Assembly: GCA_003999685.1 (NCBI GenBank)
Contig: CP021228.1
Coordinates: 1,054,001 to 1,118,000, forward strand
Reading direction: 5' to 3'
DNA: 64,000 nt
Source of the DNA: Taiwanofungus camphoratus
Lineage: Eukaryota > Basidiomycota > Agaricomycetes > Polyporales > Taiwanofungaceae
Part shown: in pieces, positions 22,810-36,053 of the stretch
Position numbering within the stretch: the first letter of the stretch is position 1
Layout of the letters: each line of letters begins with the position of its first letter
Program-made: the position numbers and the translations under genes
The notes under the pieces: generated by a model
Database searches by the model: none
The model's input: only the letters and a program-made list of their open reading frames with translations
What the model was told of the DNA's origin: nothing

Positions 22810-25297
22810 TCGTATTGCATTCCTTTCTGGATGTGTTTTTGAGCGCTACGACTGTTGCGTCAACAGCTGTGTCTGCTATACTGGACACTATGTTGATCAT
22901 GACCATTGTCCCAAATGTCACGAGCCATGCCTCAGTCAGTCTGGATCTCCATGCAAACAATTCATCTATCTCTCCCTCATTCCTCACCTCCGTGCTCTCG
23001 TTGCCAATCACATGCATGCTACTGCCATGCGATATTGTGCTTACAACCATGAGTCAAACTCAGATTCAATATCTGACATTTTCAGCAGAACACACTATCG
23101 TGACCTCTGTGGCACACAGGTCATCATAAATGGGCAGCAAATGCCTGCCTGGTTCTTCAACGACCTGTGTGATGTAGCTCTTGAACTCTTGACAGATGGA
23201 TTTGGGCCATTCAAATGGTGCACTCATACTGCATGGCTGCTTGTCATCTTCAATTACAACCTTGCTCTGGATGTTTGCTTCTGCAAGGACAACATCATCT
23301 CGATGGGCAATGTGCCTGGTCCCAAGAAGCCATGGGATATGGATTCATTTCTATACCCACTCCTCCAGGAACTCCTCCACCTCATGATTGGTATATCTGC
23401 CTTTGATGTACTCACCCACAGTATCTTCATCCTCCGCGCATTTCTCATCGTCATCTTTGGTGACATTTCCACTGTCACAATGCTCATGCGGATGAAGGGC
23501 CACAATGGCTTGTGTCCATGTTGGATGTGCTCAATTGTCAGTGTGCGCAGTTTGGTGCTCCATGTAACTACTCATTATGTTCCTCTTGATCATCACTGAC
23601 ACCCCTCACACCCTGTGGATTCACCAGCTGCTTACAACCCAAACAACCTTCCTCTGCAATCCCATGAGACCTTCATGGCTGAAGCACGTGAAGTGCAGTT
23701 TGTGTGAACTGAGACGTCACGCAAGGAGCTGTCGCAGAAGTATGGGATCAAGGATGTGCCTCTTCTTGCTGCCCTTGCATCGCTTTCCTTCCCATTGTCC
23801 TTCCCCTTCAACTTCATGCATCTAATCTGGGAGAATCTCATTCCGAATTTGGTGCAGCTCTGGACAGGGAAGTTTAAGGAGCATGATCATACTGATAAAC
23901 CTTATGTTCTGGCACCATCAGTCTGGGATGCCATTGGAGAAGCATCCGCTTCTTCAGGCAAGACCATTCCCAGTGCATTCAGCTCTCGAGTACCCAATGT
24001 TGTGCAAGACGGCAGCCAGCTCAAATCTGAGACAACCAGTCTATGGACACTCTATCTAGCCCTGGTCCTTCTGCAGAACCACTTCAAGTCTCCAAAGTTC
24101 TACAAGCATTTTGTGGAACTTGTACGTCTCTTAAATCTGTGCTTGAACTTCGAGATCTCCAATTCTGAGCTCAAATCCATCTGGCAGGGCTTCCAGGACT
24201 GGGTCCTTGAATATGAGAGGTATGTTCAAGTCTTCAAGCTCCGAAATACAATGTCTGATGTGCACCACCCCTCTGACGGCCTAGACTTTACTACTGGCAT
24301 GATCCTGTGTGTGTTTCGATCTGTCCATTGACAGTTCATGCGCTCCTTCACATCACTGACAGCATCACCGTGACAGGTCTGGTCTGGACCACTTGGGCCT
24401 TTCCAATGGAACGATACTGTGGCCACCTCCTCTCTGGTGTTCAGAGCCACCGTTTCCCTGATGCAAGCATCAACAGCTTCATCCTTGAATGCGCACAGCT
24501 CACCCAAATCAAGCTATTATATGGCCTACATGATATACTGCGACTAACACTGCCATCCAACAATACAGGGATCTACCGAGTAGCAGGGTGTAAGTACTTG
24601 TTACAACCTGCTCTGAGGCTATGCAGTAATTATCACTTCACTCAACAGACCCCACCTCCAAGTTGCTCCCATCAAGTGCATCCAGTGAACTTCCCAGCAA
24701 ACTTCACACGCAGATTGCACACAGCCTGGCCATGAGATACAATGTCTCGATTGCTGCGGGACGGCAAAATGTACCTTCGAGCGCACTTCAATATGGAAAG
24801 GTTCATCGGCTTGGAGATGGTGATATGATTCATGCACAGGAGCTTGTGCACAAGCAAAAGGATAGTAGAGATGCTTCCTTTGTGAGAGTAAGTGTCCTAC
24901 TACTCTGTGAAGACTAGACTCAGTCACTCACCGTGACTTATTTCCAAAGTATCAACTGCGTACCAATGCAAATGCACATGCAAAGAACCTGCCTGTGAAG
25001 TTGGTTGATTGTGACTACTTCGGGCAGCTTCTTCATCTCATTGTCCTCCCTCTCCAGCCTTCTGCGGAGCTGGGCATACAAGAATCCAAAACACTCATCC
25101 TCACTGCTATCCGAACAATCAAGGCCACCAAAAGGCATACCCTCGGAACACATCATTTCTATTCCAAGCTTGATTGGACGGTTGAGGTTGTTGACCTCAA
25201 TGCAGTGCAATGCGTGGTTGAACGTGTTCAGGATCGCAGCCAGTGGGCAATCATCGATCGCAGCAGTGTTTTCGCACAGGTACAGTACATAGATTAG

Positions 25298-26242
25298 ACT
25301 AGACAGCACATTTTCTGCACTGACAGGACTAGCAGCATGCACTCTTCCATTTTCATCAATGTTTAAGTACAATTTAATCTCAATTTCCTGATGCTTGTAA
25401 GCATCAGAAACAACATCGAGAATTGAGCTACCAGCTCATCCTGATGCCATTTAGGCGAAACACATTGGAAACAGTTCATTTTGATGATTTGGTTGCTGAA
25501 TTTCTGATGGTGGAGGTCTCACGGTGCAAAGAGAATGTGTCAGAACAGTACCAAGACAACAGTGCACTTTGGAAGTGTATTGCAAAATTTTGTCACAATA
25601 CATCACAGTATGGCCAATACTTGGCTTCATCAGCAGGTCAACAGCTGTTAAGCATGAGCACATTGAAATCATCTAGCATGATTCCCTCTCTGAGCAATGT
25701 GGCTGCTGTTTGTCACACTTGCTCAATGTTTGGCTTTGAATACAATAGATGGCCAGTTGATTGTTTCATCAAGTAGCAGGTTCAAATGGAAAGCATGAAG
25801 CCTTGGTTTATTGAAAATTTCAGGAGGAACAGTGAGCAGGATGGGACTAGATCTGCTCATCTCAGTCAATTACTGGCTATACTATTACTCATTTTCATGC
25901 ATTTTCACCTTGCAAGACAGCTACAACAAAATTTCTACTAATTGAAGTTGATATTCCATTAGAGTATTATATACAACAAGTTTTTTGAGGTTCTCTGAAG
26001 TTTGCAGTGCTTGGGAGGCCATTGTATAAAGCTGGTCCATTGTATAAAGCTAGTCCATTGTACAAAGCTGGTGAATGCATAGTAGTAGTTTAGTGTTGGC
26101 CAACCACTTGTGAAGCCATGGGAAGCCAGCCCCAAATCTGAGTGGTGAAGTTTGTTTCGCCCCAGGGCCTTCATTTCACTCATTTCCAATCACAGCCCAT
26201 TTTTCACAAGGTTTCTATTACAGTGAAATCCATTGCTTAATG
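25298..26242. other. AT-rich tail of the Tnp2 block
   Basis: No confident gene. A 117-codon open frame at 25423-25776 shows no recognised domain. Short direct repeats (tgtacaaagctggt / tgtataaagctggt) lie at 26018-26070. Gypsy A inserted at its right end in the target taatg (26238-26242). Confidence 0.4.
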
Positions 26243-26795
26243 TGATACAAGCTGGTATCAACGACCGTGGATCCTCAGACGTGAGGGCCTGACTACGAAA
26301 AAGAGTAGCAAGGACTTAAGGACACTGCGTATGTCCTCCTGGATGAAGTCAATGCAAGTCAAGCGAGTACTCAGGTACGAGGTGAGAGGTCGCAAGATAT
26401 GAGTATAAGATTGCTAGCAGAGACTAGCTATTTGATAACCTTGGTAACCAGATCAAACTTAAGGTCTGACCTACAAAGTACAGGGCCTTATATACGTATT
26501 CTACTCTGCGCACAGACCATGGCACATGGTCTAAGAATCAGCATGAGTAAGCGTAAGTAAGGCGATATGAGTCATCGGGCCGTATTAGCAATCAGTAAGC
26601 ATAAGACAGAATGTGTAAGTGGGGCCCGATATGAGTCAGTGTCCATGAGTAACTGGGGCCCGTACCATAAGCAGTGATGAGTCAAAGAGCTGCGCGAAGA
26701 AGCTGGGCCTACCCAAGGCCTGTCCAATAAGCGAAAGGTCATGGGATCAATCTGAGGTCTGACCGATAAGACACGAGAGAAAAGAAACTGTATCA
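26243..26795 (-). repeat. Gypsy A 3' LTR
   Basis: 553 bp, tgatacaagc to ctgtatca on the plus strand. Matches the LTR at 36054 over its full length. Confidence 0.93.
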
Positions 26796-27138
26796 TTACC
26801 CACCTACTTACAATTGAATGCCTGGTCAATCAACTAAACTCCAATGGGCAATGCGTCAAGCTTGAACTGAACGTCGAACTGAAATCGAACTTGACAACTT
26901 CCACGGATGAACTTGAGAATTCCTGGAAGTAGACGTGTGGGTGTTTCACCATGACCGATAAGGGATGACCCTTCCAACCATGAGGATGTTTCACCTCGAA
27001 CCCATAGGGGATGACCCCTCAAACTGTGAGGATCCTTTCACCTCAACATTGGTGAATGTTTCATCGCACACCTTGCAGTTTTACGACATGCCAGTCGTAC
27101 GTTGTAGTTTAACGACATGCACGGTCATGCTTCATAGT

Positions 27139-27429
27139 TTAATGACGTGCGCGATTGTTCCCTCGCAGTTTAGCGACATGCAGGAACCACTCTGGATGAT
27201 ATGGCAGTTCCGGGTCGTTAGCGAATGCGTAGTGGATGGCGGTGCATTCACACGTAAGGTGCCCGGGCGATGAGTGACTACAGCGGAGACATTTGTAGTC
27301 GGAGCATGCCCGGTGCGAGTGACAAGTACTACCACAGAGGTAGCATGGACTGTAGTGAATGAATGATGAGGAAGGACCATTTGACTGAGATATGCGGGTG
27401 ATAAGTGGGGTGAAAGTGTCACTGTTCAC
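27139..27429 (-). other. Gypsy A downstream zinc-knuckle ORF
   Basis: Small ORF between the chromodomain end and the 3' LTR. It has two Cys/His clusters of zinc-knuckle type (CYLCGSTCHSHRAC and CLRCSHSSPGHLTCEC). The same ORF exists in Gypsy B (44095-44409), so it is a regular part of this family. Confidence 0.65.
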
Positions 27430-30400
27430 TCAGCTCAGATTCTTGTGCTGCTTATATGCGTTCAGCAGCTTGTCCGCAGTACCGGTTAAGTTTTCTTCTG
27501 GTTCCCATGAGTCGTCAATGGATGAGTAACCCTTCCACCTGATCCGGTATTCTTGGCGATTCCTTCGGCGATTCTCCCGATGTCCGACCAGAGCTTCAAC
27601 TTTGTAGTTATCTTCACCACGGATAAGCTCCAGTGGTGGTTCCGTGTAGTTGGGACCATGTGCGTCCATCTCAGTGTATGGCAAAAGAAGTGCAGCATGG
27701 AAAACGGGGTGCACTTGCCATGTCGTCTGAAGTTTCAGCTTGTAAGACACCAGTTCTAGAACGTCCATGATTTTGAAGGGGCCCTCACGCTTGGGAGCCA
27801 ACTTCCGCATTGGGTATGGCAGCTTTAAATTTTGTGAGTCTAGCCATACCTTCTGCCCTATGTGGAAACCCGTTCCTTTGGGTTTCACACGTTTTGCTAA
27901 CACCGCCTGTGCTAGCTCCATCGCCGAGTGTGCATCTTTCCGAATCTTCTGTAAGTTCCACAATTGATAAGCAGCACCCAGTGTGTCCGATCTGGGGTGT
28001 ACGACGGGAATCCCTCGAGGTTCATAGCCCATCATGACCTTGAAGGGTGATGCTTTGATTGTAGAATGCTCACGTGAGTTGTGAGCAAACTGTGCTGAGC
28101 CCAGTAGCAATGACCAATTGTCCAGATTGTTGCTTGTGAAACATCGCAGGTAGATTTCGAGTTCCTGGTTGACTCGTTCCATTTCTCTGTCCATTTGAGG
28201 GTGGAACACTGTGCTCATCGCCAACTTGACTCCGGTCATACGGCAGAGCTTCTGAAATACCTTTGATGCAAATTGTGATCCTTGGTCACTTATGATCTTG
28301 TCTGGAAGACCAAACCACTTGTATATCTTGCAATATAATGCCTCGGCTGTTCCTGATGCGTCAATCGTTTTGTTGCATGGAATGAAAACTACCCCCTTCA
28401 TAAGGTCATGGTCCATAATGACCAAAATTGAATCGTAGCCCCCTGAGGTTGGTAAATCCATGATGAAATCACAGCAGAAAGTGCTGAATGGGGTGCATGC
28501 TGCGTGGATTTGATTGGGAGGAGGGCTGGTCGGGTGGAGTGCGTGTTAGCCTTCATTTGCTGACAAGTGCCGCAGCCCTTGACGTATTGCGTGACAAAGT
28601 CAGCCATTCCAGGCCACCAGTAGTCTTGTTGAATGGACGTGAGAGTCTTCTGAATTCCAGGGTGGCCGGTGGAGGGGAGGTCGTGGTAATTCGAGACCAT
28701 TTGTTGTTGCAGATCCTCATCCAGGGGAATATATATCCTATTATTGTAGAGGAGGTCCCCATCTCGAATTGTCCAATGGTCATTAATGCCATTGTGTGCT
28801 GTGCGCGTTCCTTCTGCATACAATGAGTCGTTAACACATGCGTCCACGATGGAAGCTCTGAGGCTCATGTCGATTGCTGCTGCCCAGACCTTATCTGGTA
28901 GGATGGTTATATCCTGGTTGTCTGACAAACCATCGTCATGGTCGGGGCATCTGGAGAGTGCATCGCTTTGCACCATTTGCGTGCCTGGTATGTGAACCAA
29001 TCTGTAATTGAATTTGGACAGGTGGAGAGCCCATTGTGCCTGTCTTCGATTTAGGTTCCTTGCCATTTTCCAGTACGTCAGGTTCTTGTGGTCGCTATAG
29101 ATCGTGACTGGATATGGGCTGCCGATGAGAAGGTGGCTCCATTCATTAAGTCCATGTGTGATGCCCATGAGTTCTTGGTCATAGACGTCGTAATTTCGTT
29201 CCACTGGTGTCATGCTCTTGGGAATATAACCACATGGATGCCAATCACCATTGTCGTCCTTTTGTCTGAGGACGGCGCCTGTGGCAAATTTTGAAGTGTC
29301 CATCTCCAGTGCGAATGGTTTCTCTGGGTCAGGCATCTGTAAAACCAGTTGCTCCAGGAAAGCTTTCTTTAAAGCCTCGAAAGCTTCCTGCTGTTCAGCA
29401 TCCCAGTGCCATTTAACATCCTTTCATGTGAGCGATACCAGGGGTTGGGCCAGGTGCAAGAACCTGTGTATGAACCGGCGGTAGAAGTTTCCAAATCTGA
29501 TGAACGACCAAACCTCCCTGAGGTTCTTGGATACTGGCCAGTCCTTGATGCCAGCTACCTTGACAGGGTCCATGGCGAGTTGTCCCGGTCTGATGATCAT
29601 GCTGAGGAATTCAACTTCCTGCAAGTCGAATTTGCACTTTTTTGGTTTAAGATAAAGGTCTGCATCTCAAAGCCGTTTGATAACCCATTGTGTTTGTTTC
29701 TTGTGCTCCTCAGGGTCCATTGAGTAGATAAGGATGTCATCCATGTAGATTGCTAACCATCCTTCTTTGAGCATGTCCACGAAGACCATGTTCATCATCT
29801 GTTGGAATGTTGCCAGTGAATTGCACATCCCAAAGAACATTACCAAGGGTTCATAGAACAAGGGAGGTCCTTCCCCTGCTGCGGGAATGCTGAAAGCCGC
29901 TTTCCATTTGTCACCTTCCTTGATATGAAGGTTGTTGTATCCCTGATGAAGGTCCATCTTTGTGAAGATTGTGGCATTATTGAGGCGTTCCAGGAGTTCC
30001 GTGATGAGGGGGAGAGGGTATCTATCCTTGATCGTGCCCTCATTGAGTTCCCTGTAGTCCTGGCATGGTCAGTATCCGCTGTCCTTCTTATTCACAAAGA
30101 AGAATGGACTAGCGAGTGGCAATTTGGACGGTCGGATGTACCCTTTCCCCAGGTTCTCCTCGGGGAATTTGTCCAGCTCAGCTCGCTGGTCGCAGTTGAG
30201 GGAGTACGTCATCTGTTTGAAGTCTTTAAAATCCGGCTTGAGATTGATCTCATGGTTGAACTCTGAATGCTGGGGAAGTCATGCTGCCTTGGCTTTGTCG
30301 AATGCCAGGAGGAGGTCGTAGAGGTACTCGGGGACAAGTTCCGTGACCAGTTTCTCCTCTTTCTGGGCGTGTTCCTTGATAGCAAGTTCTGTGGATGTAG

Positions 30401-30736
30401 TAAGTTGACCAATGTCGTGTTTGACCTGTCAGATAAGGCCATTATCCAGATGATGATAGGCTCCATCGAGAGGATACTCTATTTCCTTGAGGGGTGCATC
30501 TCGGTAAGCTGGATGCAAGTCCCGGCCATACGTCGTAATCCGATTGTCTCCCTCGATGAACGCTATGACCAGTTCATCATCGTTGATTGTTTCCATTGCC
30601 TGTTCCAGGGTGATACCGTTGACCAATTCTTCTACTGGGGGTGCAACTGGTGAGTCACAGCGTGCCATCTGCCTAGGCATGTCTGTCATTGGCAGGACAG
30701 AAGACATGGTGTCAATCACCTCGAAGTCTCCTTTGT

Positions 30737-32303
30737 TGATAGGTCCAGTACAACTCCATGCCCCGAATTTGCATATTTTCAGTCTCCCACCCCTTTCTCA
30801 GAGTGTACTGCCGAGTTTTGGAAGTCCAAATGTTGTAACAAGGACAGAGAGCTCTATTCAATCACTAGGGAGTGCCCTAACTCGGCAGGCAGGTGCGCTG
30901 TATGTGTCTACTCACACCTTGGCAATCTGGCCTTCCTATCCAGGAAGAACAATGGGATTTCCGATGATAGAAGGTCTGCCTGACACTCTGGAAGCCCTGT
31001 TGAAGAGAAGTGGTCCCTTATGCTCTAGAATGCATGCCTGCCACCTCCCCTAGCATCCTCCTGACCTCTGATGACTCTGGGCCTTTTGTTGAGATCAACT
31101 GAGAAAAGCCACTTCAGTTTTCAGTCTTCGGTCCTTGGTTCTGGTTCTCGGTCTCTTGGTCCAGAGTCCCGGCCTCTTGTTCATGACGTCCATATGATCC
31201 CTTGATATTGCCTAGACTCCCTACACATCGGCTTGATGGTTCAGCACTCTTAGGTCCCTGTTCCCCCCAAGGCCTGTTTAGATAGCCTGTCTTCCATATG
31301 ATGATCTCTAGATAAGAATCCCTCACCTTGTGCCATTCCCCCGTAACCTTTCTACCGCATTCAGTGTCCCTGTTTCATGTCCTACTTCAGTTTAGTTCCC
31401 CATATGGTATGCTGATTGGATCCTAGATTTTATGATTTTCGGTTTGTTTTCGGTTTCTTCAGTTTTATTTTGCGTAAGATACTTTGACACCACGGACCTC
31501 TTATGTAGTCTCCTGTACCTACCAGACGAGGGAGAGAAGATACGTGCTCCCATCTTGTCTCACAGAATCTACAGACTTGTCCCCCAGAGTTCAGATTTGG
31601 GCTTCCCCTGCTCTAAGGCTTCCCTACAGTCTGACAAGGTTCCTTTCCATTGTATCTACACCTATTGTCAGCCAGCAGTCCTATTATATCATATATCACA
31701 GCAGTTCTATGTCTCCTACATCCTACGTTCCCAAAGTTGGAGTAACTTTGGTCTGAGTAACCAGTCCCCCTCCTCCCCCTCATCCAGCATGCCTCCACCC
31801 TCGTTATACCCCATAGGCACGTGTTGTGCACAGTCCAGTCTATCAGTCATTGCCTATGCCAGCCCTACGTACCATTCCTACAACATCAGCCCTCAGCAGT
31901 ATCCCCTATCCTGATTACATCGGTTTTCAGTTTATCTTTCGGTTCTCGGTTTACCACCAGTGTGCCCTCAGTTCCTTCAACTCCTTTGCACCTGGCCGGC
32001 ATTCGACCAGCCTGCTGCCATCGGATTAGAAGACCATGATCCTATCTTCCTGGGACTGTCCACACCTCGGCATAAGATCCTGTCATGCAGAATTCATTGG
32101 CCCCTTACTCCTCTGCACACACTAGACTTTTAGGCCACTGACAGTGGTCTAGGTAGTTTCTCTGTCATGTCCCTTCACTTACCTTTCCCTCTGGTATCCT
32201 TCACAGGTACCACACCGCTTTAGCTCTCTCCCTACTCATTGGGACGTGTCGGACCTACTCCCTAGATTCATCCCCACAGTCCAGGACTCCCTAGGTCGTA
32301 TCA
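30737..32303 (-). mobile_element. Solo LTR-like insertion, family V, inside Gypsy A
   Basis: 1567 bp, tgataggtcc to gtcgtatca on the plus strand, with a 4-bp duplication ttgt (30733-30736, 32304-32307). The empty site is visible in Gypsy B near 47695. Non-coding. Read in reverse its start (tgatacgacctaggga) matches the start of family X, so V and X are related LTR families. Confidence 0.75.
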
Positions 32304-32377
32304 TTGTCTTCTACTTCCTCAATGGTGGGTTGCCATTGCTGTCATAGGCATTTGTCTCGCTCAGCGAGGAAGGCCAC

Positions 32378-34050
32378 TGATACAACCTAGGGGACCCTGG
32401 TACCTAGGGAGTGCTCTGCAACGTGGCTGTGGGGTAGTGTGATAACTGTGGGGATGTGAGGTAGGAGCTACAACCTGTATGATACCGGGAAACCTGTATG
32501 TCTTGTTTTTTGTAAGTGGGGGAGTAAGGGGTCAAGGGTCCTGCACAACAGGATCTTGTTCCTAAGTGCTATACGATCCCTAAGGCCTTGTGAGGCCCTC
32601 CGAAGTACGCAAAGTTCTTCGAGATTCTGCGAAGTCCTTCGAAGTTTTAGCTAAATCGCACGAGCTGACTTCGTAGGCTGTATGGAGTTAGGGAGCAATA
32701 AGCCAATGGACTATAGTTTCTACTAAGCGGCAGAGGGTACGAGACTGCTGCGAAGTCCTTTTAGCTAGAGTTAGCTAAAGGGCGTAAGGCTTAGAGGTTT
32801 GTTAGAGCGAGGTGGGCGAGGTTTGGCTAGCGTAGGAGACCTGTAGGAGAGGTCGGAGAGTTTGAGGGCGTAGGGAGATGTACTATAGCCTGAAATTAAG
32901 GCTATGGGAGAGTCGTAGGGCTATTCGTAGGACATAAGGATGACGCAACGTGAGCCTAAGGGTATAACTAAGGCAGAGGCCCACCGGGTAGATGCTATAT
33001 GAGGTGCTGAAAGGTGTGAAGTCACGGCGACTTCGTGGATCGTAGTGCATAGTTCAGGAAGTGTAGACGTGGTTCGTAGATATATCGTGAGCGTAGATGT
33101 AGTTCAAAGGTACTGAAACGGAGCTGGGGTGGAGACTTAGGGGCCTTAGGACCATTCCTAAGGTTGTACTCACGACACTTTCCTGAGATCAGAGCTACAG
33201 GGGAACTTGTATTCCAAAGAGAGAAGCGTGCACTGAGGGGTCTCTCTCATACATAGTAAACTACCTCTGACTAAATAGGGGAGCGTGAGGTAAACTATTC
33301 TCACGCGAAGTGATCCTTACGAGTCCGAAATGTGTACTAAAGCGCATGGGCTCCGAAGTGAACACGAGGAGGATAGGAACTAAATAGGAACTGAAACAGG
33401 GGGACTATGTACAGTAGAAAGGTGACCAAGTTCATTCACGAGGGCGGGATGACTATCTGAGAGCAGCCATGCGCCGTGATCAACTATCTTAGTGGGCTAA
33501 GAGTGTACGAAGTTCTTAGCAGCCGGACTTGGCCTAATTGGGGTAGGAGGTGTCCTAAATGGGTGGAGGATCATATGGATGCACCCTAGGATGACCTTAT
33601 GGCATAGGATTGAGACCCATGGGTGCGCAAGGCTTCCTAAGTCCAGCTTCCGGAACTTCAGACCATTTCGGAGCCTATCGGAGGTAGCTGCAATCACAAG
33701 AGCTAGGAGAGACTTAGCTAAGACTTCTTAGCTAAGCCCGGGATGAGTGACGTAGTAGATAGGACCTAGATCCAATGGAACAGTATGGGAGGACCGGCAG
33801 TGTCCGATAGTGGACTTAGCAGGAGTTAGGGACTTCGTGGCTAGCATTCAAAACCTCATAGCACCTCGTGTGACTTCGCAAGACTTCGTAGGGTGTTAGA
33901 AGGGTTTAGGAAGGAAAGGAGGCGTTAGGAATATTATAGGAACCTATCCCACCTGTCATAGGCTGTAGAAGAGTCTTAGAATGGTCGGTTGGGGGATTAG
34001 AAAGCTCTTAAAATCACGATTTAGGGCCCAGGAGGCTACAGGACTCATCA
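32378..34050 (+). mobile_element. Solo LTR-like insertion, family X (X1), inside Gypsy A
   Basis: 1673 bp, tgatacaacc to ggactcatca, at a site that reads gccgcta in Gypsy B (about 47765). Flanks are ccac / ctgc, a diverged CCGC duplication. Non-coding. It keeps many CpG sites although its host element has lost them, so it inserted late. Confidence 0.75.
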
Positions 34051-35931
34051 CTGCTACTTGTGGACAAGGAGGTGCTGACCAATCTATCTCATAGTCTAGC
34101 ACGGGATCCAGGGCTTCTTCTTGTTCCCATTTGGCTAGTTTCTTCAGCTCCAGTCATGCAATCCATTGTGCGATAATCCCCTTTTTCCACTCTCGAGATT
34201 CTTCCAGAGTCATGTGGTGCTTCAGTTCCACACAACCCCTCTTCCAGTCGATACTGGGGTTTTCGAGTTTGAGCCAGGTATGTCTGAAGATGATGTCCTT
34301 GTTTCCTATACTGGCCATGTATGCTTTGACAAATCGGGGCCCGTTCCCGATTTTGTATGACAGCAAGGCTCGCCTGTGAATGAGCGCTTGCTTGTTGGCA
34401 GTGCTGTCCATGTTGAACACTGGTATGGGGCGTGGTAGCACTTCCATCCATAACTTGTGTTCCTTAACAAATCGTGGATGCACGAATATTCCTGATGCAC
34501 CACTATCGATGAAGGTGCATGCTTCGATGGCTTTTCATCTCACAGTAATCGGAATGTGAAGGGCTTTGTCATTCTGAACTACAAGTACAACACGGGACAG
34601 TGAAATGGATATGGGCAGTGGTTGCGTCAGCTCACCCTGCCCCCTTAAAAATCCTCCGTTCCTAACTCCTTGAACATCACCCTCTTCTCATCCGATGAGA
34701 GTGTTCTGATGTACGAGCAGAAATCCATGGGAGGTCGTGCCTCAGGTTCCTTTGAGGTATTCCGTTGGCCTAGTTTGGCCATCTTCTTCTGACACTTGCA
34801 CACTGAGTGTCCTCCTTTATGGAAGTAGAAACACAGACAATTGTCCATGTGGTACTTCCTTTCCTTCTCATTTAGGCTGCAGCCATCCTCCCATTTCTTG
34901 ATGACTGGTGTGGGACGTGGGGTTACGAGTGCATCCACCTCCATGGGTTCACCATAGTCAACATCAGTGGTGGTGGAGAGGGTTTGGTCGATCCCTCTGT
35001 AGACAGTGTCGAGATGGAGGACATTGGTGTACCATTTCTTCATGGAATTGGGTCGTTCTGTGTTGGTGCGGCCCATGAGTGTCGTATAGATCTGGCGGTC
35101 CAGACCCTTGATGAAGATTGCCCTCAGCGTGGGGTAATCGTTCTCAGTGCATTGGCCGTTGAGGCCTGTGAAGGTGTCCTTTAACTTGGCCTTCTCTGCC
35201 AGAAGTCGGAACCTCTCCACGTACATCTTTGTACTGACCCTGGTCTTCTTGTTTAGTTGCTTGGCCAGCAACTCTATTAGCACTTGATGAGCTCTCTGGA
35301 CTCCTTCGTGCTTGGGGAACGCGAGTCACAAGCTTGCCTTGAATACATCCCAGCTAGCATAGGGAGCATGCCCTCTCACGGCCCGTTCATAAAATGTATC
35401 GCGCCAGATACGTGCATCCTGCCCTCCTTTCATAAGAGCGACTGTGTAAGCAATCTTTGCATCATTGCTTAACCCTTGATTGTTGGTGGCAGTGAGGTAA
35501 TGCTCCACCCACTGGAGGAAATGCTCCAGATCTTCTCCTTGTCCGGTGAACGGATCCGGTGCAGGAATGTTGAGCTTAAGGGGTCGACTCCCCTGTTGCT
35601 GTTGCGCCAAAAGGTGCACTATGAGCACCTCGAGCTCTGCCCTGGTCATTGTTGCGATAGTAGCCATTGTGGTAGGGGTAGTGGAAGGAAGTGATGGGAA
35701 GGTGGGAGTAGTCAAAGTGGCTATCAATGGTGTTGAGGGTATCAACGTGGGAAAGAAACCAGCTGGGCTTCTTTCATCTGGTGGAGGGTTACATCTGAAA
35801 TAGGAGGCTAATTTCTCCTGTGCTCGTCGAGCCGAAATTGTCCCTGCCCATGCAAGTGGGGAGCTCAGGTAGATCGGGTCGAGGTTCTGATCAACGAAAG
35901 TCCAACGAAGATGATTGTACAGAAGCGGCAC
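34051..35931 (-). other. Gypsy A Gag-protease region
   Basis: Retrotransposon Gag-like open segments followed by an aspartic-protease-like region (the matching part of Gypsy B holds FIDSGASGIFVHPRF). Broken and non-functional; described as part of the fossil element. Confidence 0.8.
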
Positions 35932-36053
35932 ATCATTTACTTAAGTCGGCAATCCCCAAACGGTGGGGTCGACTGTCTCGATGGTAGACGTGGTGTCTAA
36001 TGGTTAGCCCTACTAGATAAGACTAGGGGCAACTTAGCGTAAGTTCGATCTTT

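Larger units (their letters stand above)
20375..25297 (+). pseudogene. Tnp2-type (CACTA-like) transposase, interrupted
   Basis: Transposase of an En/Spm-like DNA transposon common in Agaricomycetes. The N-terminus has a Cys-rich zinc-binding start (CNLCSCGCGE, then HLADHIIDEHEW), but a stop follows it and the next part is in another frame. An acidic Ser-rich linker precedes DKKQLTPANMDLVRAFALKV. The core carries the tnp2 signatures LTDGFGPFKW, NYNLALDVCF, NVPGPKKPWDMDSFLYPLLQ, MLMRMKGHNGLCPCWMC, FMHLIWENLIPNLVQLWTGK and FPMERYCGHL. The C-terminal domain includes VDCDYFGQLLHLIVLP and VQDRSQWAIIDRS. Frame changes near 23550-23750 and elsewhere mark decay. An LTR insertion at 21193-22809 splits it; removing that insertion and one target duplication restores the frame there (KAAKHRIAFLSG). 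The copy cannot encode a continuous protein. Confidence 0.85.

Noticed and set aside
25423-25776. 117-codon ORF right of the Tnp2 transposase
   Set aside because: Cys/Ser-rich sequence with no recognised domain and no link in frame to the transposase; kept only as a note in the flank entry.
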